Assembly (NCBI RefSeq): GCF_032401055.1
Contig: NZ_CP135529.1
Span: 1,736,001-1,800,000, forward strand
Direction of reading: 5' to 3'
Source of the DNA: Tardiphaga sp. 709
Lineage (GTDB): Bacteria > Pseudomonadota > Alphaproteobacteria > Rhizobiales > Xanthobacteraceae
Length of the DNA stretch: 64,000 nt
Below, piece after piece: positions 36,539 to 45,758 of this stretch. Under the pieces are notes generated by a model, which worked only from the letters and a program-made list of their open reading frames with translations, made no database searches and had not been told where the DNA came from. The translations under genes were made by a program, and so were the position numbers. The first letter of the stretch is position 1. Each line of letters begins with the position of its first letter.

Positions 36539-37941
36539 AACTGGAACCGCCGCAGGCCATCGTCGCCGCCACCGCCGCGCCCGTCCACGAGATGAACCCG
36601 CGGACGCGCATGCTGCTGCAGGCGCCGATCGCTTCCACGCTGGTCAAGCTGGCCTGGCCCAATCTGCTGGTGATGCTGGCGCAGGCCTCCACCGGCCTGA
36701 TCGAGACCTGGTGGGTGTCGCATCTGGGCTCTGATGCGCTGACCGGCATGGCCGTGGTATTTCCCGGCTTCATGATGATGCAGATGCTGTCGGCTGGTGC
36801 CATGGGCGGCGGTATTTCCTCAGCGATCGCCCGCGCGCTCGGTGCAAGGCGCACCGACGATGCCGAGGCGCTGGTGATGCACGCGACCCTTATCAATATC
36901 CTGCTCGGCCTCATCGGCTCGGCGATCTTCCTGATCTGGGGCCGTGCGATTTACACGGCGATGGGCGTCAGCGGCGGCGCACTGGACGCGGCCATGCAGT
37001 ATTCCAACGTGGTATTCGGCGGCAGCGTGCTGGTCTGGCTGATGAACGGCTTTGCCAGCATCATCCGTGGCACCGGCAACATGCTCGTGCCGTCGCTGTC
37101 GATCTGTATCGGCGTGGTGCTACTGATCCCGCTGTCGCCGCTGCTGATCTTCGGCTGGGGTCCGATCCCCGCACTCGGCATCGCCGGCGGCGGCTGGGCC
37201 GTGGTGCTGTCGACCTTCACCGTCGGCGCGGTGCTCGCAGGCTACATCCTCTCCGGCCGCTGCATCGTGCATTTCAAGCTGGCGCGGCTGCGCTGGGATC
37301 TGTCAGCCGACATCCTGCGCGTCGGCGCCATCGCCGCGGTGATCTCCCTGCAGACGAGTTTCACGGTGCTGCTGACCACCGCACTGGTCGGAGGCTTCGC
37401 TGGCGGCGATGCTGTTGCCGGGTTCGGCACGGGCGTGCGGCTGGAATATCTGATGGTGCCATTGGCGTTTGGATTTGGCGGACCGCTGGTCGCCCTGGTC
37501 GGCACCAATATCGGCGCGGGACAGGAGCAGCGCGCCCTGCGGGCGGCGCTGATCGGCGGCGGCATGGTGTTCGTAATCACCGAAACCGTCGGCCTTGCGG
37601 CCGCGATCTGGCCGGCCGCCTGGCTCGGCCTGTTCGGGTCGGATCCACAGATGATCGAGACCGGCAGCGCCTATCTGCGCATCGTCGGTCCGGCATATGG
37701 CTTCTTCGGTCTCGGCCTGTCGCTGTATTTCGCCTCGCAGGGCGCCGGCAAAATGCTCTATCCGCTGCTGGCCGGCGTGCTGCGCCTCCTGATCTCCATC
37801 GGCGGCGGCTGGCTGGCGCTGCGGCTGACGGGATCTCTGACCTGGCTGTTCGCCTGCCTGACCTTCGCGCTGGTCGTCTACGGCACTATCATCGTCACGG
37901 CGGTGGCGTCCGGGACCTGGTTCAAGACCAATCCGGTCTGA
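36535..37941 (+). CDS. MATE-family efflux transporter
   Basis: 468 residues with about 12 hydrophobic segments in two related halves, beginning APIASTLVKLAWPNLLVMLAQASTGLIETWWVSHLG, the typical MATE N-terminal helix. The repeat in the second half includes FGTGVRLEYLMVPLAFGFGGPLVALVGTNIGAGQ. MATE pumps export cationic drugs or metabolites using sodium or proton gradients. The ATG overlaps the stop of the HxlR gene (ATGA), so the two form an operon. Confidence 0.92.
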   Translation: MKLEPPQAIVAATAAPVHEMNPRTRMLLQAPIASTLVKLAWPNLLVMLAQASTGLIETWWVSHLGSDALTGMAVVFPGFMMMQMLSAGAMGGGISSAIARALGARRTDDAEALVMHATLINILLGLIGSAIFLIWGRAIYTAMGVSGGALDAAMQYSNVVFGGSVLVWLMNGFASIIRGTGNMLVPSLSICIGVVLLIPLSPLLIFGWGPIPALGIAGGGWAVVLSTFTVGAVLAGYILSGRCIVHFKLARLRWDLSADILRVGAIAAVISLQTSFTVLLTTALVGGFAGGDAVAGFGTGVRLEYLMVPLAFGFGGPLVALVGTNIGAGQEQRALRAALIGGGMVFVITETVGLAAAIWPAAWLGLFGSDPQMIETGSAYLRIVGPAYGFFGLGLSLYFASQGAGKMLYPLLAGVLRLLISIGGGWLALRLTGSLTWLFACLTFALVVYGTIIVTAVASGTWFKTNPV

Positions 37942-37998
37942 CGGCGATGTAATCACCTGACAGCCATGTAATCGCCTAACAGCGATGTGATCAGCCGA
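37942..37998. repeat. Three tandem 19-bp direct repeats
   Basis: Units 37942-37960, 37961-37979 and 37980-37998 share the pattern C(G/A)GC(G/C)ATGT(A/G)ATC. They start directly after the MATE stop codon and lie 130 bp before the MFS gene. Regular 19-bp spacing, nearly two helical turns, would suit a cooperative regulator, but this is inference. Confidence 0.75.
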
Positions 37999-38128
37999 AA
38001 GCGGATTTTCCGCTGGGAATAAAGATGTGCATATGCCTCATGCAGTTACACGCCTGTAGGGGCAAAGCGAACTATCCTAGATAGCGCGGATCGGCGGCCA
38101 GTTCGGCCGCACCCAGGAATCCCCAGCT

Positions 38129-39520
38129 ATGGCAGACGGTATCGCGGCACAGGCTCCCCAGCCGACGGAAGGGCTGACGCCGAGCCAGCAGCGTTGGGCG
38201 CGGCTTGCCATCTTTACCGCCCTTGCCATGGCCTCGCTCGATACCGCCATTGCGAATATCGCGCTGCCCTCCATCGCCGCCGACCTGCATGCCACGCCAG
38301 CGGATGTGATCTGGGTGGTCAATGTCTACCAGATTGCCATGGTCGCCACGCTGTTGCCGCTCGGCGCGCTGGGCGAGATCGTCGGCCATCAGCGCATCTA
38401 TCTCGGCGGGCTGATCCTGTTCACGATCGCGTCGGTCGCCTGCGCATTCGCGTGGTCGCTGGACACTTTACTGTTCGCGCGGGTGCTGCAGGGCCTCGGC
38501 GCCGCTGGCGCCATGAGCGTCAATGCTGCGCTGGTCCGCGTGGTTTATCCCCCAAGCCATTTCGGCCGCGGGCTCGGTCATAACGCCCTCGTCGTTGCGA
38601 CGGCCTTCACCCTCGGCCCCACCATCGCCTCGGGCATCCTGTCGGTTGCAACCTGGCCCTGGCTGTTCGCGATCAACCTCCCCTTCGGCCTCGCCGCCAT
38701 TGTCATCAGCCTGAAGACGCTGCCGAAGACCACACGCGCCACCCATCGTTTCGATTTTCTCGGTGCCCTGCTGACCTCGCTCTGCCTCGGCCTGCTGATC
38801 CTCGGCATCGACAGCGCCGCCCATCACACGGCGCCGTCCATTGTCGTCGCCGAACTGGTTGCCGGCCTGTTGTTCGGCTGGCTGCTGCTCCGCCGGCAGG
38901 CCGATCACCCTGCGCCCATGCTGCCGATCGACCTGTTTCGCCGCCCATTGTTCGCGCTGTCGGCGGCCACGGCGGTTTGCTCCTTCTCCGTCCAGGGCCT
39001 CGCCTTCGTGTCGCTGCCGTTCTATTTCGAAGAAGTTCTGCATCGTTCGGCAGTCGAGACCGGCTTCTTCCTGACGCCCTGGCCGCTGGTCGTCGGCATC
39101 ATGGCGCCGATCGCCGGCCGGTTGTCGGACCACTATCCCGCCGGGCTTCTTGGCGGTATCGGCATGGCCTTGCTGGGCGCCGGCATGGTGCTGCTGGCCA
39201 CCCTGCCGCCCGACCCGAGCGTCGCCAATATCGTCTGGCGGATGGTGATCTGCGGCGCCGGCTTCGGCTTCTTCCAGGCCCCGAACATGAAGGCGATCAT
39301 GTCGAGCGCTCCCGCCGGCCGCAGCGGCGGCGCCAGCGGTATCGTTGCCACCGCCCGGCTGACCGGCCAGAGCATGGGCGCGGCGCTCGCCGCCTTCTGC
39401 TTCGGCCTGTTCGGCCATGGCGGCGCGACTTGGGCGCTGGCGCTCGGCGCCGGCTTTGCCGCGCTCGGCTGCGTCATGAGCTTCCTGCGGCTGATCGTCC
39501 CGTCGTCACCCAGTCACTGA
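38129..39520 (+). CDS. MFS multidrug efflux transporter (DHA2/EmrB-like)
   Basis: 463 residues with about 14 hydrophobic helices. It has the MFS motif A region (LGALGEIVGHQRIYLGG), the antiporter motif C region (LGPTIASGILSVATWPWLFAINLPFG) and the DHA2-type early motif LDTAIANIALPSIAADLHATPADVIWVVNVYQ. DHA2 pumps export structurally varied drugs by proton antiport. ATG at 38129. There is no adjacent regulator or membrane-fusion partner, so it probably works alone in the inner membrane. Confidence 0.92.
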   Translation: MADGIAAQAPQPTEGLTPSQQRWARLAIFTALAMASLDTAIANIALPSIAADLHATPADVIWVVNVYQIAMVATLLPLGALGEIVGHQRIYLGGLILFTIASVACAFAWSLDTLLFARVLQGLGAAGAMSVNAALVRVVYPPSHFGRGLGHNALVVATAFTLGPTIASGILSVATWPWLFAINLPFGLAAIVISLKTLPKTTRATHRFDFLGALLTSLCLGLLILGIDSAAHHTAPSIVVAELVAGLLFGWLLLRRQADHPAPMLPIDLFRRPLFALSAATAVCSFSVQGLAFVSLPFYFEEVLHRSAVETGFFLTPWPLVVGIMAPIAGRLSDHYPAGLLGGIGMALLGAGMVLLATLPPDPSVANIVWRMVICGAGFGFFQAPNMKAIMSSAPAGRSGGASGIVATARLTGQSMGAALAAFCFGLFGHGGATWALALGAGFAALGCVMSFLRLIVPSSPSH

Positions 39521-39718
39521 TTTCAGAGATAATTTTGCGAACTCACATTTCTCTTTTGCAATGCCGTATTAAGTGATGTGATATACTGCAGTGCAGAGAC
39601 AGATATTTTGCAGCGCAAGTAACAAAACTGAGTTCCATTGCCCTTCGGTTCCGTAAGTACCCAAAGACGCTGGACCAGTCTTGTATCCTTGTAGTCGCGG
39701 CGGGCACGAGGGCATTTC
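39521..39718 (+). promoter_or_regulatory. AT-rich upstream region of the glycogen-synthase-like gene
   Basis: About 200 bp, clearly more AT-rich than its surroundings, with a TATACT hexamer (39582-39587) beside CTGCAGTGCAG and no ORF. Likely promoter and leader; no exact -35 can be assigned. Confidence 0.4.
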
Positions 39719-41140
39719 TTGAGGGTACTGTTCGTCACTCCAGAGATTGACGACTTCATCCGGGTGGGTGGCCTTGCAGCCGTCTCCGCCGCCCTCCCTA
39801 GAGCCTTGCGTATCTGGAGCGACGTTCGCATCATCCTTCCCGGCTACCGCGACGTCGTCACGCAGTTTCCTGACATCGAGATCGTCGGCGAATGCCCGGC
39901 ACTGGCGGAAATGCCCGCCTGCTCGGTTGGCCTCGCCGCGACCAAGGATGGACTGCCGATCTACATTCTGCTGTGCCCGCAGCTCTACGATCGTCCAGGC
40001 AATCCCTATGGCGATGCCTGCGGCCGGGACTGGCCGGACAACGACATTCGCTTCGCGCGCTTCGCCTCAGCCGCGGCACTGCTCGCCTCCGGCAAGCTCG
40101 ACAAGAACTGGTCGGCCGATCTGGTCCACGCCAATGACTGGCAGGCGGCCCTGGTGCCGGCCTATCTCGCCTGGAGCGGGGCGAAGATCCCGACCATCCT
40201 GACGATCCACAATCTCGCTTATCAGGGCCTGTTTCCGAAGTCTTCGCTGCGCCGGATCGGTGCACCCGCGGAGTCGTTCCACATCGACGGGCTCGAATTC
40301 TACGACAAGCTCTCCTTCCTCAAGGGCGGCCTGATCTATTCGTCGCACCTCACCACAGTGAGCGAGACTTACGCGCGCGAGATCACCACGCCGGAACTCG
40401 GTTGCGGGCTGGAAGGCCTGCTGACCAAACGCTCCAACGAGTCGCGTCTGACCGGCATTCTCAACGGCATCGATGAAAGCTGGGATCCGCGCGTCTGCGC
40501 GGAGCTCATGAGACCGTTCGGCGCGGGCGACTGGGAAGCCAAACGCGCCAATGCCGACGGGGTACGTCAACAATTTGGGCTCGCGCTCTCCCGCGGGCCC
40601 ATTTTCGGTTTGGTCGCCCGCCTCGTGCATCAGAAGGGTGTCGACCTCGTATTGTCGGCAGCCGACGCCATCGTGTCCGCCGGCGGACAGATCGTTGTCA
40701 CCGGACGCGGCGAGACCGAGCTCGAAAATGCGCTGATGGACGCGCATCGCCGTCGCCCCGACGCGATCGGCGTCGCCATCGGCTTCAACGACCGCGAGGC
40801 ACGGCGCATTTTCGCCGGCAGCGACTTCACGCTGATGCCGTCGCGCTTCGAACCGTGCGGCCTGAGCCAGATGTATGCGCAACGCTTCGGCTCGCTGCCG
40901 ATCGGCCACCAGACCGGCGGCCTCGCCGAAACCATCGTCGATGGCGAGACCGGTTTCCTGTTCACCCAACCCTCTACCGAGTCATTTTTGGGCGGCATCC
41001 TGCGGGCCTTCGCGACCTATGGCTCGAAGGAGCGCCTGAACTCGATGCGCCGCAGCGCCATGTCGAAGTCGTTCAGCTGGAATATTTCTGCTGCCAGCTA
41101 CAGCGCGCTGTATCGCAAGACGATCGTCGCCGGAGTGTAG
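39719..41140 (+). CDS. glgA: Glycogen/starch synthase-like glycosyltransferase (GT5)
   Basis: 473 residues, full length for GlgA, which transfers glucose from ADP-glucose to alpha-1,4-glucan. Conserved elements are the N-terminal loop VGGLAAVSAALPRAL, HANDWQAALVPAYL, ARLVHQKGVDLVL and the C-terminal EX7E region PSRFEPCGLSQMY. The ADP-glucose loop normally reads KxGGL; here it is RVGGL, an arginine for the substrate-contacting lysine. No glgB, glgC, glgP or glgX is nearby. The start is TTG at 39719, as MRVLFVTPEI aligns with the family N-terminus and no better codon is in frame. Could be a specialised paralogue rather than the main glycogen synthase. Confidence 0.85.
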   Translation: MRVLFVTPEIDDFIRVGGLAAVSAALPRALRIWSDVRIILPGYRDVVTQFPDIEIVGECPALAEMPACSVGLAATKDGLPIYILLCPQLYDRPGNPYGDACGRDWPDNDIRFARFASAAALLASGKLDKNWSADLVHANDWQAALVPAYLAWSGAKIPTILTIHNLAYQGLFPKSSLRRIGAPAESFHIDGLEFYDKLSFLKGGLIYSSHLTTVSETYAREITTPELGCGLEGLLTKRSNESRLTGILNGIDESWDPRVCAELMRPFGAGDWEAKRANADGVRQQFGLALSRGPIFGLVARLVHQKGVDLVLSAADAIVSAGGQIVVTGRGETELENALMDAHRRRPDAIGVAIGFNDREARRIFAGSDFTLMPSRFEPCGLSQMYAQRFGSLPIGHQTGGLAETIVDGETGFLFTQPSTESFLGGILRAFATYGSKERLNSMRRSAMSKSFSWNISAASYSALYRKTIVAGV

Positions 41141-41238
41141 CGCGGGAAATCGGGAGGCGCCCCCCCGATCTTGGCTTGCGGATCAGTTCCGTTTCACAAT
41201 AATGGCGAAAGCTGGCAACAACCATCATCCATGAAGAC

Positions 41239-43485
41239 GTGGCCGGTACCCCCTGTGATGAAGGCCAGCCCGTGCTCAAAGCTTCGCCTCCCGCCGAGCC
41301 GCTCGTCGACTGGCGATCGGAAATCAGCGCTGGTCTGATCTCCAGCCTCGTCTGCCTGCCGCTCTGCCTTGCTTGCGGACTGCTGGTGTTTGCGCCGCTC
41401 GGCCCCGACTATGTCGCGGCCGGCGCTGCAGCTGGCCTGTATGGCGGCGCCATCGTCGGCCTCGTCGCGGCCGTGGTCGCCACCTCGTCCTATATCGTGA
41501 CGACGAGCCGCGTCAGCATGGCCCTGGTGCAGGCTGGCCTGACCACGACGCTGGTCAATGACGCGACGCTTGCGAGCCAGCCCGCGATGATCGTGACCGC
41601 GATCATGCTGTGTTTGTTCCTGGCCGGGCTGTGGCAGGTCCTGTTCGGACTGCTCGGCCTGACGCGCGCCATCAAATTCGCGCCGCACCCGGTGCTGACC
41701 GGCCTGCTCAATGGCGTTGGCATGCTGATCGTGACTTCCCAGTTCAAGCCGTTCTTTGCCGCGCAGACGCTGTGGCCGAACAAGCCCGCGATGCTGGTTT
41801 ACGTCGTGGCCCTGGCGCTCTTTGTTCTGAACTATCCGGCCATAGCAGCCTGGCTGCGGCTGCCGGACTGGCTGCGGAAGATACCGGGATCGCTTGCAGG
41901 CTTCATCGCCGGCACCGCGCTCTACTATCTGATCAGCATCCCGACCGGTCTCGACCTCGGGCCGACCATCGGTGAGATCCATGTCAGCTTCCCGCCGGCA
42001 ATGCCGCTCGGCGCAGTGTTCGACGGCTCGATCACGCCGGAACTGACCGCCGTGCTTCCGCATGTTGTGCTGGTGTCGCTGGTGCTGGCGATCATCGGCA
42101 CGGTCGAAACCATGCTGGCGTTTCGCGTGGCGCAGCAGCTCGACGATACGCATATCCACCCGGTACGCGACCTCGCCGCACAAGGCATCGCCAATGCGGC
42201 AGCAGCCCTCGGCGGCGGCATCGGCGGATCGGCGATCCCTTCCGTTATTCTGCTCGGCTATCGCATGGGCGGCCGCACGCGCTGGACCGGCATTTTCGTA
42301 GCTCTCAGCCTCTTGGCCATCACATTCGCGCTGTCGTCGGTGCTCGCACAGGTGCCGCGCGCGGTGTTCGCCGGCCTGCTTCTGGTGATCGGCATCGTGC
42401 TGTTCGATCGCTGGAATCTGCAACTGCTGGCCGATGTCAGACACAAAAGCGAGCCGCAGGTTCGCAGGCACGCCGTCTATAATCTGATCGTCGTCCTCGC
42501 GGTGATGGCCGTGACCGTGTTCAGCTCCGTCGTTTCCGGAGTGATCGTCGGCATCATCCTGTCCTGCATCATCTTCGTCATCAATATGAGCCGGCCACTG
42601 GTGCGCCGCGCCCATCTCGGCGACACACTGTTCTCCAAGCGCATTCGCTCGGCCGACGATCTCGCGATCCTGCAGCAGACCGGGCAGCAGCGCGCCATCC
42701 TGCAGCTCGAAGGCGCGCTGTTCTTCGGCAATGCCGACGACCTCTCGCTCCGCGTCAAGGACTTGTTCAACAGTACGGATATGATCCTGCTCGACATGGG
42801 TGCCATCTCCGACCTCGACGTGTCCGGCATCAACGCATTACGAACCCTGCGCCAGAAGGCGACTGAAAAGAAACGGCGACTGATCTACTGCAATGTCCGA
42901 CCGGTTCATGCCGCCATCATCGGCAACGGGATCGGGCACGACGCGGCATCACCGCCTATGACGCAGGATCTCGACTCCGCACTGGAGTGGATGGAGCAGA
43001 CCATGCTCGACCGCTCAGCTACGAGGCAGGGGCAAGCGGATGAACTCACGCTCGAGCAGATCGACTTTCTCGATGGCGTCTCCACCAACGAGATGGCCGA
43101 ACTGACCGCAGTGATGACCAAGCGTGAATTCGCATGCGGCGATACGATCTGCCGCGAGGGTGACGCCGGCGACCGGATGTGGCTGATCCTGAAAGGCAGC
43201 GTCAGCGTGCTGCTGCGTACCGACGGGCATCACGAGCGACGCCGCATCGCCGGACTTGGCCGCGGCACGACGGTCGGAGAAATGGCGCTGGTGAAATCGG
43301 TGCCACGCTCGGCGACCATCGTCGCTGATGACGAGGTGGTCTGTTACGAATTCCCGCGCGACGGCTTCGACCTGATCCTGAGGAAAAATCCGGTGCTCGC
43401 CACCAGGCTGCTGGGCAACCTGGCGCGCGAACTCACCCGACGACTGCGGCAGACCTCGCAGGATCTGCGCGTCAGTCATCACTGA
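41239..43485 (+). CDS. SulP-family anion transporter with STAS and cyclic-nucleotide-binding domains
   Basis: 748 residues. The first 450 or so form the SulP membrane domain with about 10-12 helices (DWRSEISAGLISSLVCLPLCLACGLLVFAP, TGLLNGVGMLIVTSQFK, GGIGGSAIPSVILLGYRMGG). A STAS domain follows at about 470-580 (LEGALFFGNADDLSLRV, DMGAISDLDVSGINAL). The last 130 residues are a cyclic-nucleotide-binding domain (EGDAGDRMWLILKGSVSVLL, GRGTTVGEMALVKSVPRSATIVADDEV), keeping the phosphate-binding GE...RSA core. Transport of sulfate, bicarbonate or another anion may thus respond to cAMP or cGMP. GTG start at 41239 or, shorter, GTG 41272. Confidence 0.9.
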   Translation: MAGTPCDEGQPVLKASPPAEPLVDWRSEISAGLISSLVCLPLCLACGLLVFAPLGPDYVAAGAAAGLYGGAIVGLVAAVVATSSYIVTTSRVSMALVQAGLTTTLVNDATLASQPAMIVTAIMLCLFLAGLWQVLFGLLGLTRAIKFAPHPVLTGLLNGVGMLIVTSQFKPFFAAQTLWPNKPAMLVYVVALALFVLNYPAIAAWLRLPDWLRKIPGSLAGFIAGTALYYLISIPTGLDLGPTIGEIHVSFPPAMPLGAVFDGSITPELTAVLPHVVLVSLVLAIIGTVETMLAFRVAQQLDDTHIHPVRDLAAQGIANAAAALGGGIGGSAIPSVILLGYRMGGRTRWTGIFVALSLLAITFALSSVLAQVPRAVFAGLLLVIGIVLFDRWNLQLLADVRHKSEPQVRRHAVYNLIVVLAVMAVTVFSSVVSGVIVGIILSCIIFVINMSRPLVRRAHLGDTLFSKRIRSADDLAILQQTGQQRAILQLEGALFFGNADDLSLRVKDLFNSTDMILLDMGAISDLDVSGINALRTLRQKATEKKRRLIYCNVRPVHAAIIGNGIGHDAASPPMTQDLDSALEWMEQTMLDRSATRQGQADELTLEQIDFLDGVSTNEMAELTAVMTKREFACGDTICREGDAGDRMWLILKGSVSVLLRTDGHHERRRIAGLGRGTTVGEMALVKSVPRSATIVADDEVVCYEFPRDGFDLILRKNPVLATRLLGNLARELTRRLRQTSQDLRVSHH

Positions 43486-43490
43486 GGCGA

Positions 43491-44246
43491 TTAAACCTCG
43501 ACCACGCGCTCGACATGCACGCGGCGGCAATCCATCTCATATTCGAGATCGACGACCGGCGGGCGGTTGAAGTGCCAGGTCAGGCCGTTGCGGAACACGC
43601 CGCGGCGACCAAGCTCGCTCTCCAGCAGAGCATAGACGTCCCGCACGGTGTAGAGCTGCGCGCCGGTTGTCTGCTCCCAGGTGCCGGAGAATGCGCTCAT
43701 GCGGCGCTCCATCTCGTCGAGCACGAACTTGGCTTTTTCCAGCATACCCGACGGGCTGATATCGCCGAGGCGTACCGTGTTGTCGCGATAGTCACCTTTG
43801 CCCTCAGCCGCTTCGCCGCTGCCGGCGATGACGAAGGAGGTCGGCGCATTCGGCGCGACGGTCGTGAACGAGAAGGCATGGAAGCCAGGCTCCGACGGCG
43901 GATCGATCTTCGGACACACATTACTGCGCGCGATCGGATTCACGCGATCCTTCATGATGCGCCACTCTTCGAGGGTCTTGATGTAGATCTCGTTGAAGTC
44001 GATGAAACCCTGCTCCGTGAAAGGTGCCGGCGAGCGCAGTTCGCAGGCCGCAAAGGCGGTCAGCGGCCGGCCGGCGGCCTTGATGATCTCGGCAACCCTG
44101 GCGAAGCCTTCCTTCAGCGGAACGACTTTGGAGAAACGCACGCGCTCCAGCGCGAAGCCGGGCAGCGCGCCAACGCCGCAGGAATACTGGAACACGCCCG
44201 GCATGTAACGGTAGCCGCTATTGGGGGCTTCGACGGTCTCAATCAT
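43491..44246 (-). CDS. RidA-like (duplicated Rid-fold) protein of a branched-chain-type ABC operon
   Basis: 251 residues from ATG at 44246 (MIETVEAPNSGYRYMPGVFQYSCGVGALPGF). The two halves resemble diverged Rid folds: an inner FIDFNEIYIKTLEEWRIMKDRVNPIARSNVCPKI, and a C-terminal end DVYALLESELGRR...VVDLEYEMDCRRVHVE echoing Rid termini. It is the last gene of the five-gene ABC importer operon, 26 bp after livF. Rid-type deaminases near amino-acid importers would handle enamine products of the imported compound. The family is only tentatively assigned. Confidence 0.62.
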   Translation of the reverse strand: MIETVEAPNSGYRYMPGVFQYSCGVGALPGFALERVRFSKVVPLKEGFARVAEIIKAAGRPLTAFAACELRSPAPFTEQGFIDFNEIYIKTLEEWRIMKDRVNPIARSNVCPKIDPPSEPGFHAFSFTTVAPNAPTSFVIAGSGEAAEGKGDYRDNTVRLGDISPSGMLEKAKFVLDEMERRMSAFSGTWEQTTGAQLYTVRDVYALLESELGRRGVFRNGLTWHFNRPPVVDLEYEMDCRRVHVERVVEV

Positions 44247-44272
44247 GTTTGCCTCTTGCGATGAAATCAAAG

Positions 44273-44989
44273 TCAGTCTTCGAGGACGCCGAGATAGGCG
44301 TCGCGAATGATGGGATCGGCCAGCAATTCGGCGCCCTGCCCCGTGCGCACGATGCGGCCCATATCCATGATGTAGGCGTGATGACAGAGGTCGAGCGCCG
44401 TGGTGACGTCCTGCTCCACCAGCAGGATCGACATGCCTTCGGAGTTCAACTGGCGCAGCGCCGCAACCAGTTGCTCCACCAGCAGCGGCGACAGACCGAG
44501 CGAAAGCTCATCGATCATCAGCAAGCGCGGCGCGCTCATCAAACCGCGGCCGATGGCGCACATCTGCTGCTCGCCGCCGGACAGCGTAGCTGCTGCCTGA
44601 TTGCGGCGCTCGCGCAGTTTCGGGAAGGTCGTGTAGACGCGATCGAGATCGCGATTGAGCTCGGAGCGGCTGACGCTGCGCGAATAGGCGCCCATCAGGA
44701 GATTGTCCTCGATGCTCATGGCACCGAACAGACGGCGCCCTTCCGGCACATGGACGATGCCATGAGCCAGCATCTGCGCCGCAGTCGCCTTCGACAGGTC
44801 GACGCCTTCCGAGACATATTTGCCTGAGGTCAGCGGGATCAGCCTGGACAGCGCACGCATCAGCGTGGTCTTGCCGGCGCCGTTGGAGCCGATCAGCGCG
44901 GTGATTTCGCCGGAGCGCACCACCATGTCGATGCCCCACAGCACCTGGATTTCGCCATAACCGGCGCAGATCCCATTCAGTTCGAGCAT
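44273..44989 (-). CDS. livF: Branched-chain amino-acid-type ABC transporter ATPase (LivF)
   Basis: 238-residue ABC ATPase: Walker A GSNGAGKTTL, signature LSGGEQQM and the switch/D-loop ELSLGLSPLLVEQL. Walker B reads LLMIDELSLG, with leucine before S instead of the usual PSLG arrangement. The ATG at 44989 (MLELNGICAGYGEIQVLWGIDM) gives the typical LivF N-terminus; upstream in-frame ATGs fall within livG. The 7-bp spacing to livG marks one operon. Confidence 0.92.
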   Translation of the reverse strand: MLELNGICAGYGEIQVLWGIDMVVRSGEITALIGSNGAGKTTLMRALSRLIPLTSGKYVSEGVDLSKATAAQMLAHGIVHVPEGRRLFGAMSIEDNLLMGAYSRSVSRSELNRDLDRVYTTFPKLRERRNQAAATLSGGEQQMCAIGRGLMSAPRLLMIDELSLGLSPLLVEQLVAALRQLNSEGMSILLVEQDVTTALDLCHHAYIMDMGRIVRTGQGAELLADPIIRDAYLGVLED

Positions 44990-44996
44990 CGGATGA

Positions 44997-45758
44997 TCAG
45001 CCACGGGCGGCGTTCCGTTGTGCATATTGCTGGCCCAGATAGGCATCGACGACGGCAGGATCCTTGATGATGTCGCGCGGCGCGCCATCGGCAATCAGCC
45101 GTCCGTTATGCAGCACCGCGATGCGGGTGCAGACATTGAGCACGACCTTCATCAGATGTTCGATCATCACGATGGTGATGCCATCGGCGGCGAGTTGGTG
45201 GATCAGTTTGGTGGCGCGCTCGACCTCGGCGCTGTTGAGGCCGGCATTGACTTCGTCGAGGAACAGCAGCTTCGGCTTCATCGCCAGCGCCTTGGCCAGT
45301 TCGAGCCGCTTGCGCATGGCCAGCGTCAGCGTCGCCGCGGACTGGTCGGCCTGTGCGTCGAGGCCAACGAATGCGAGATGCGCGCGGGCGGCCTCGCGAG
45401 CGGACTTCAGGCTCTCGCCCGGCTGCGAGAACAAGGCGGCAGCAGCGACATTGTCGAGCGCCGAAAACTCTGCAAAGGGCTGCACGATCTGAAAGGTGCG
45501 CGACAGACCGAGCCGCGCCGACTGATAGGTCTTGATCCGCGTGATGTCGCGGCCATCGAAGGTGACGACACCGGACGATGCCGGCGTGACACCGCAGATG
45601 GTGTTGACCAGCGTGGTCTTGCCGGCGCCGTTCGGGCCGATCAGGCCGACCACCTCACCCTTGCTAACCGAGAGCGAGACATCGCTCAGCGCCTTCAGCC
45701 CGCTGAAGTTTCGCGAGACGTTGCTCAGATGCAGGATTTCGTGACGGATCTCAGACAT
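44997..45758 (-). CDS. livG: Branched-chain amino-acid-type ABC transporter ATPase (LivG)
   Basis: 253 residues with Walker A GPNGAGKTTL. The LivG-type LGLSRTFQIVQPFAEFSALDNV, the signature-like LTLAMRKRLELAKALA (diverged from LSGGQQ, as LTLAxRKRLE often is in this subfamily) and Walker B LLFLDEVNAGLN are visible. ATG at 45758 (MSEIRHEILHLSNVSRNFSG) overlaps the end of livM by eight bases. It pairs with LivF to energise the importer. Confidence 0.92.
   Translation of the reverse strand: MSEIRHEILHLSNVSRNFSGLKALSDVSLSVSKGEVVGLIGPNGAGKTTLVNTICGVTPASSGVVTFDGRDITRIKTYQSARLGLSRTFQIVQPFAEFSALDNVAAAALFSQPGESLKSAREAARAHLAFVGLDAQADQSAATLTLAMRKRLELAKALAMKPKLLFLDEVNAGLNSAEVERATKLIHQLAADGITIVMIEHLMKVVLNVCTRIAVLHNGRLIADGAPRDIIKDPAVVDAYLGQQYAQRNAARG

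Noticed and set aside
44273-45094. Longer LivF start at 45094
   Set aside because: The added residues lie inside livG in another frame and lack LivF features; the ATG at 44989 gives the family N-terminus.
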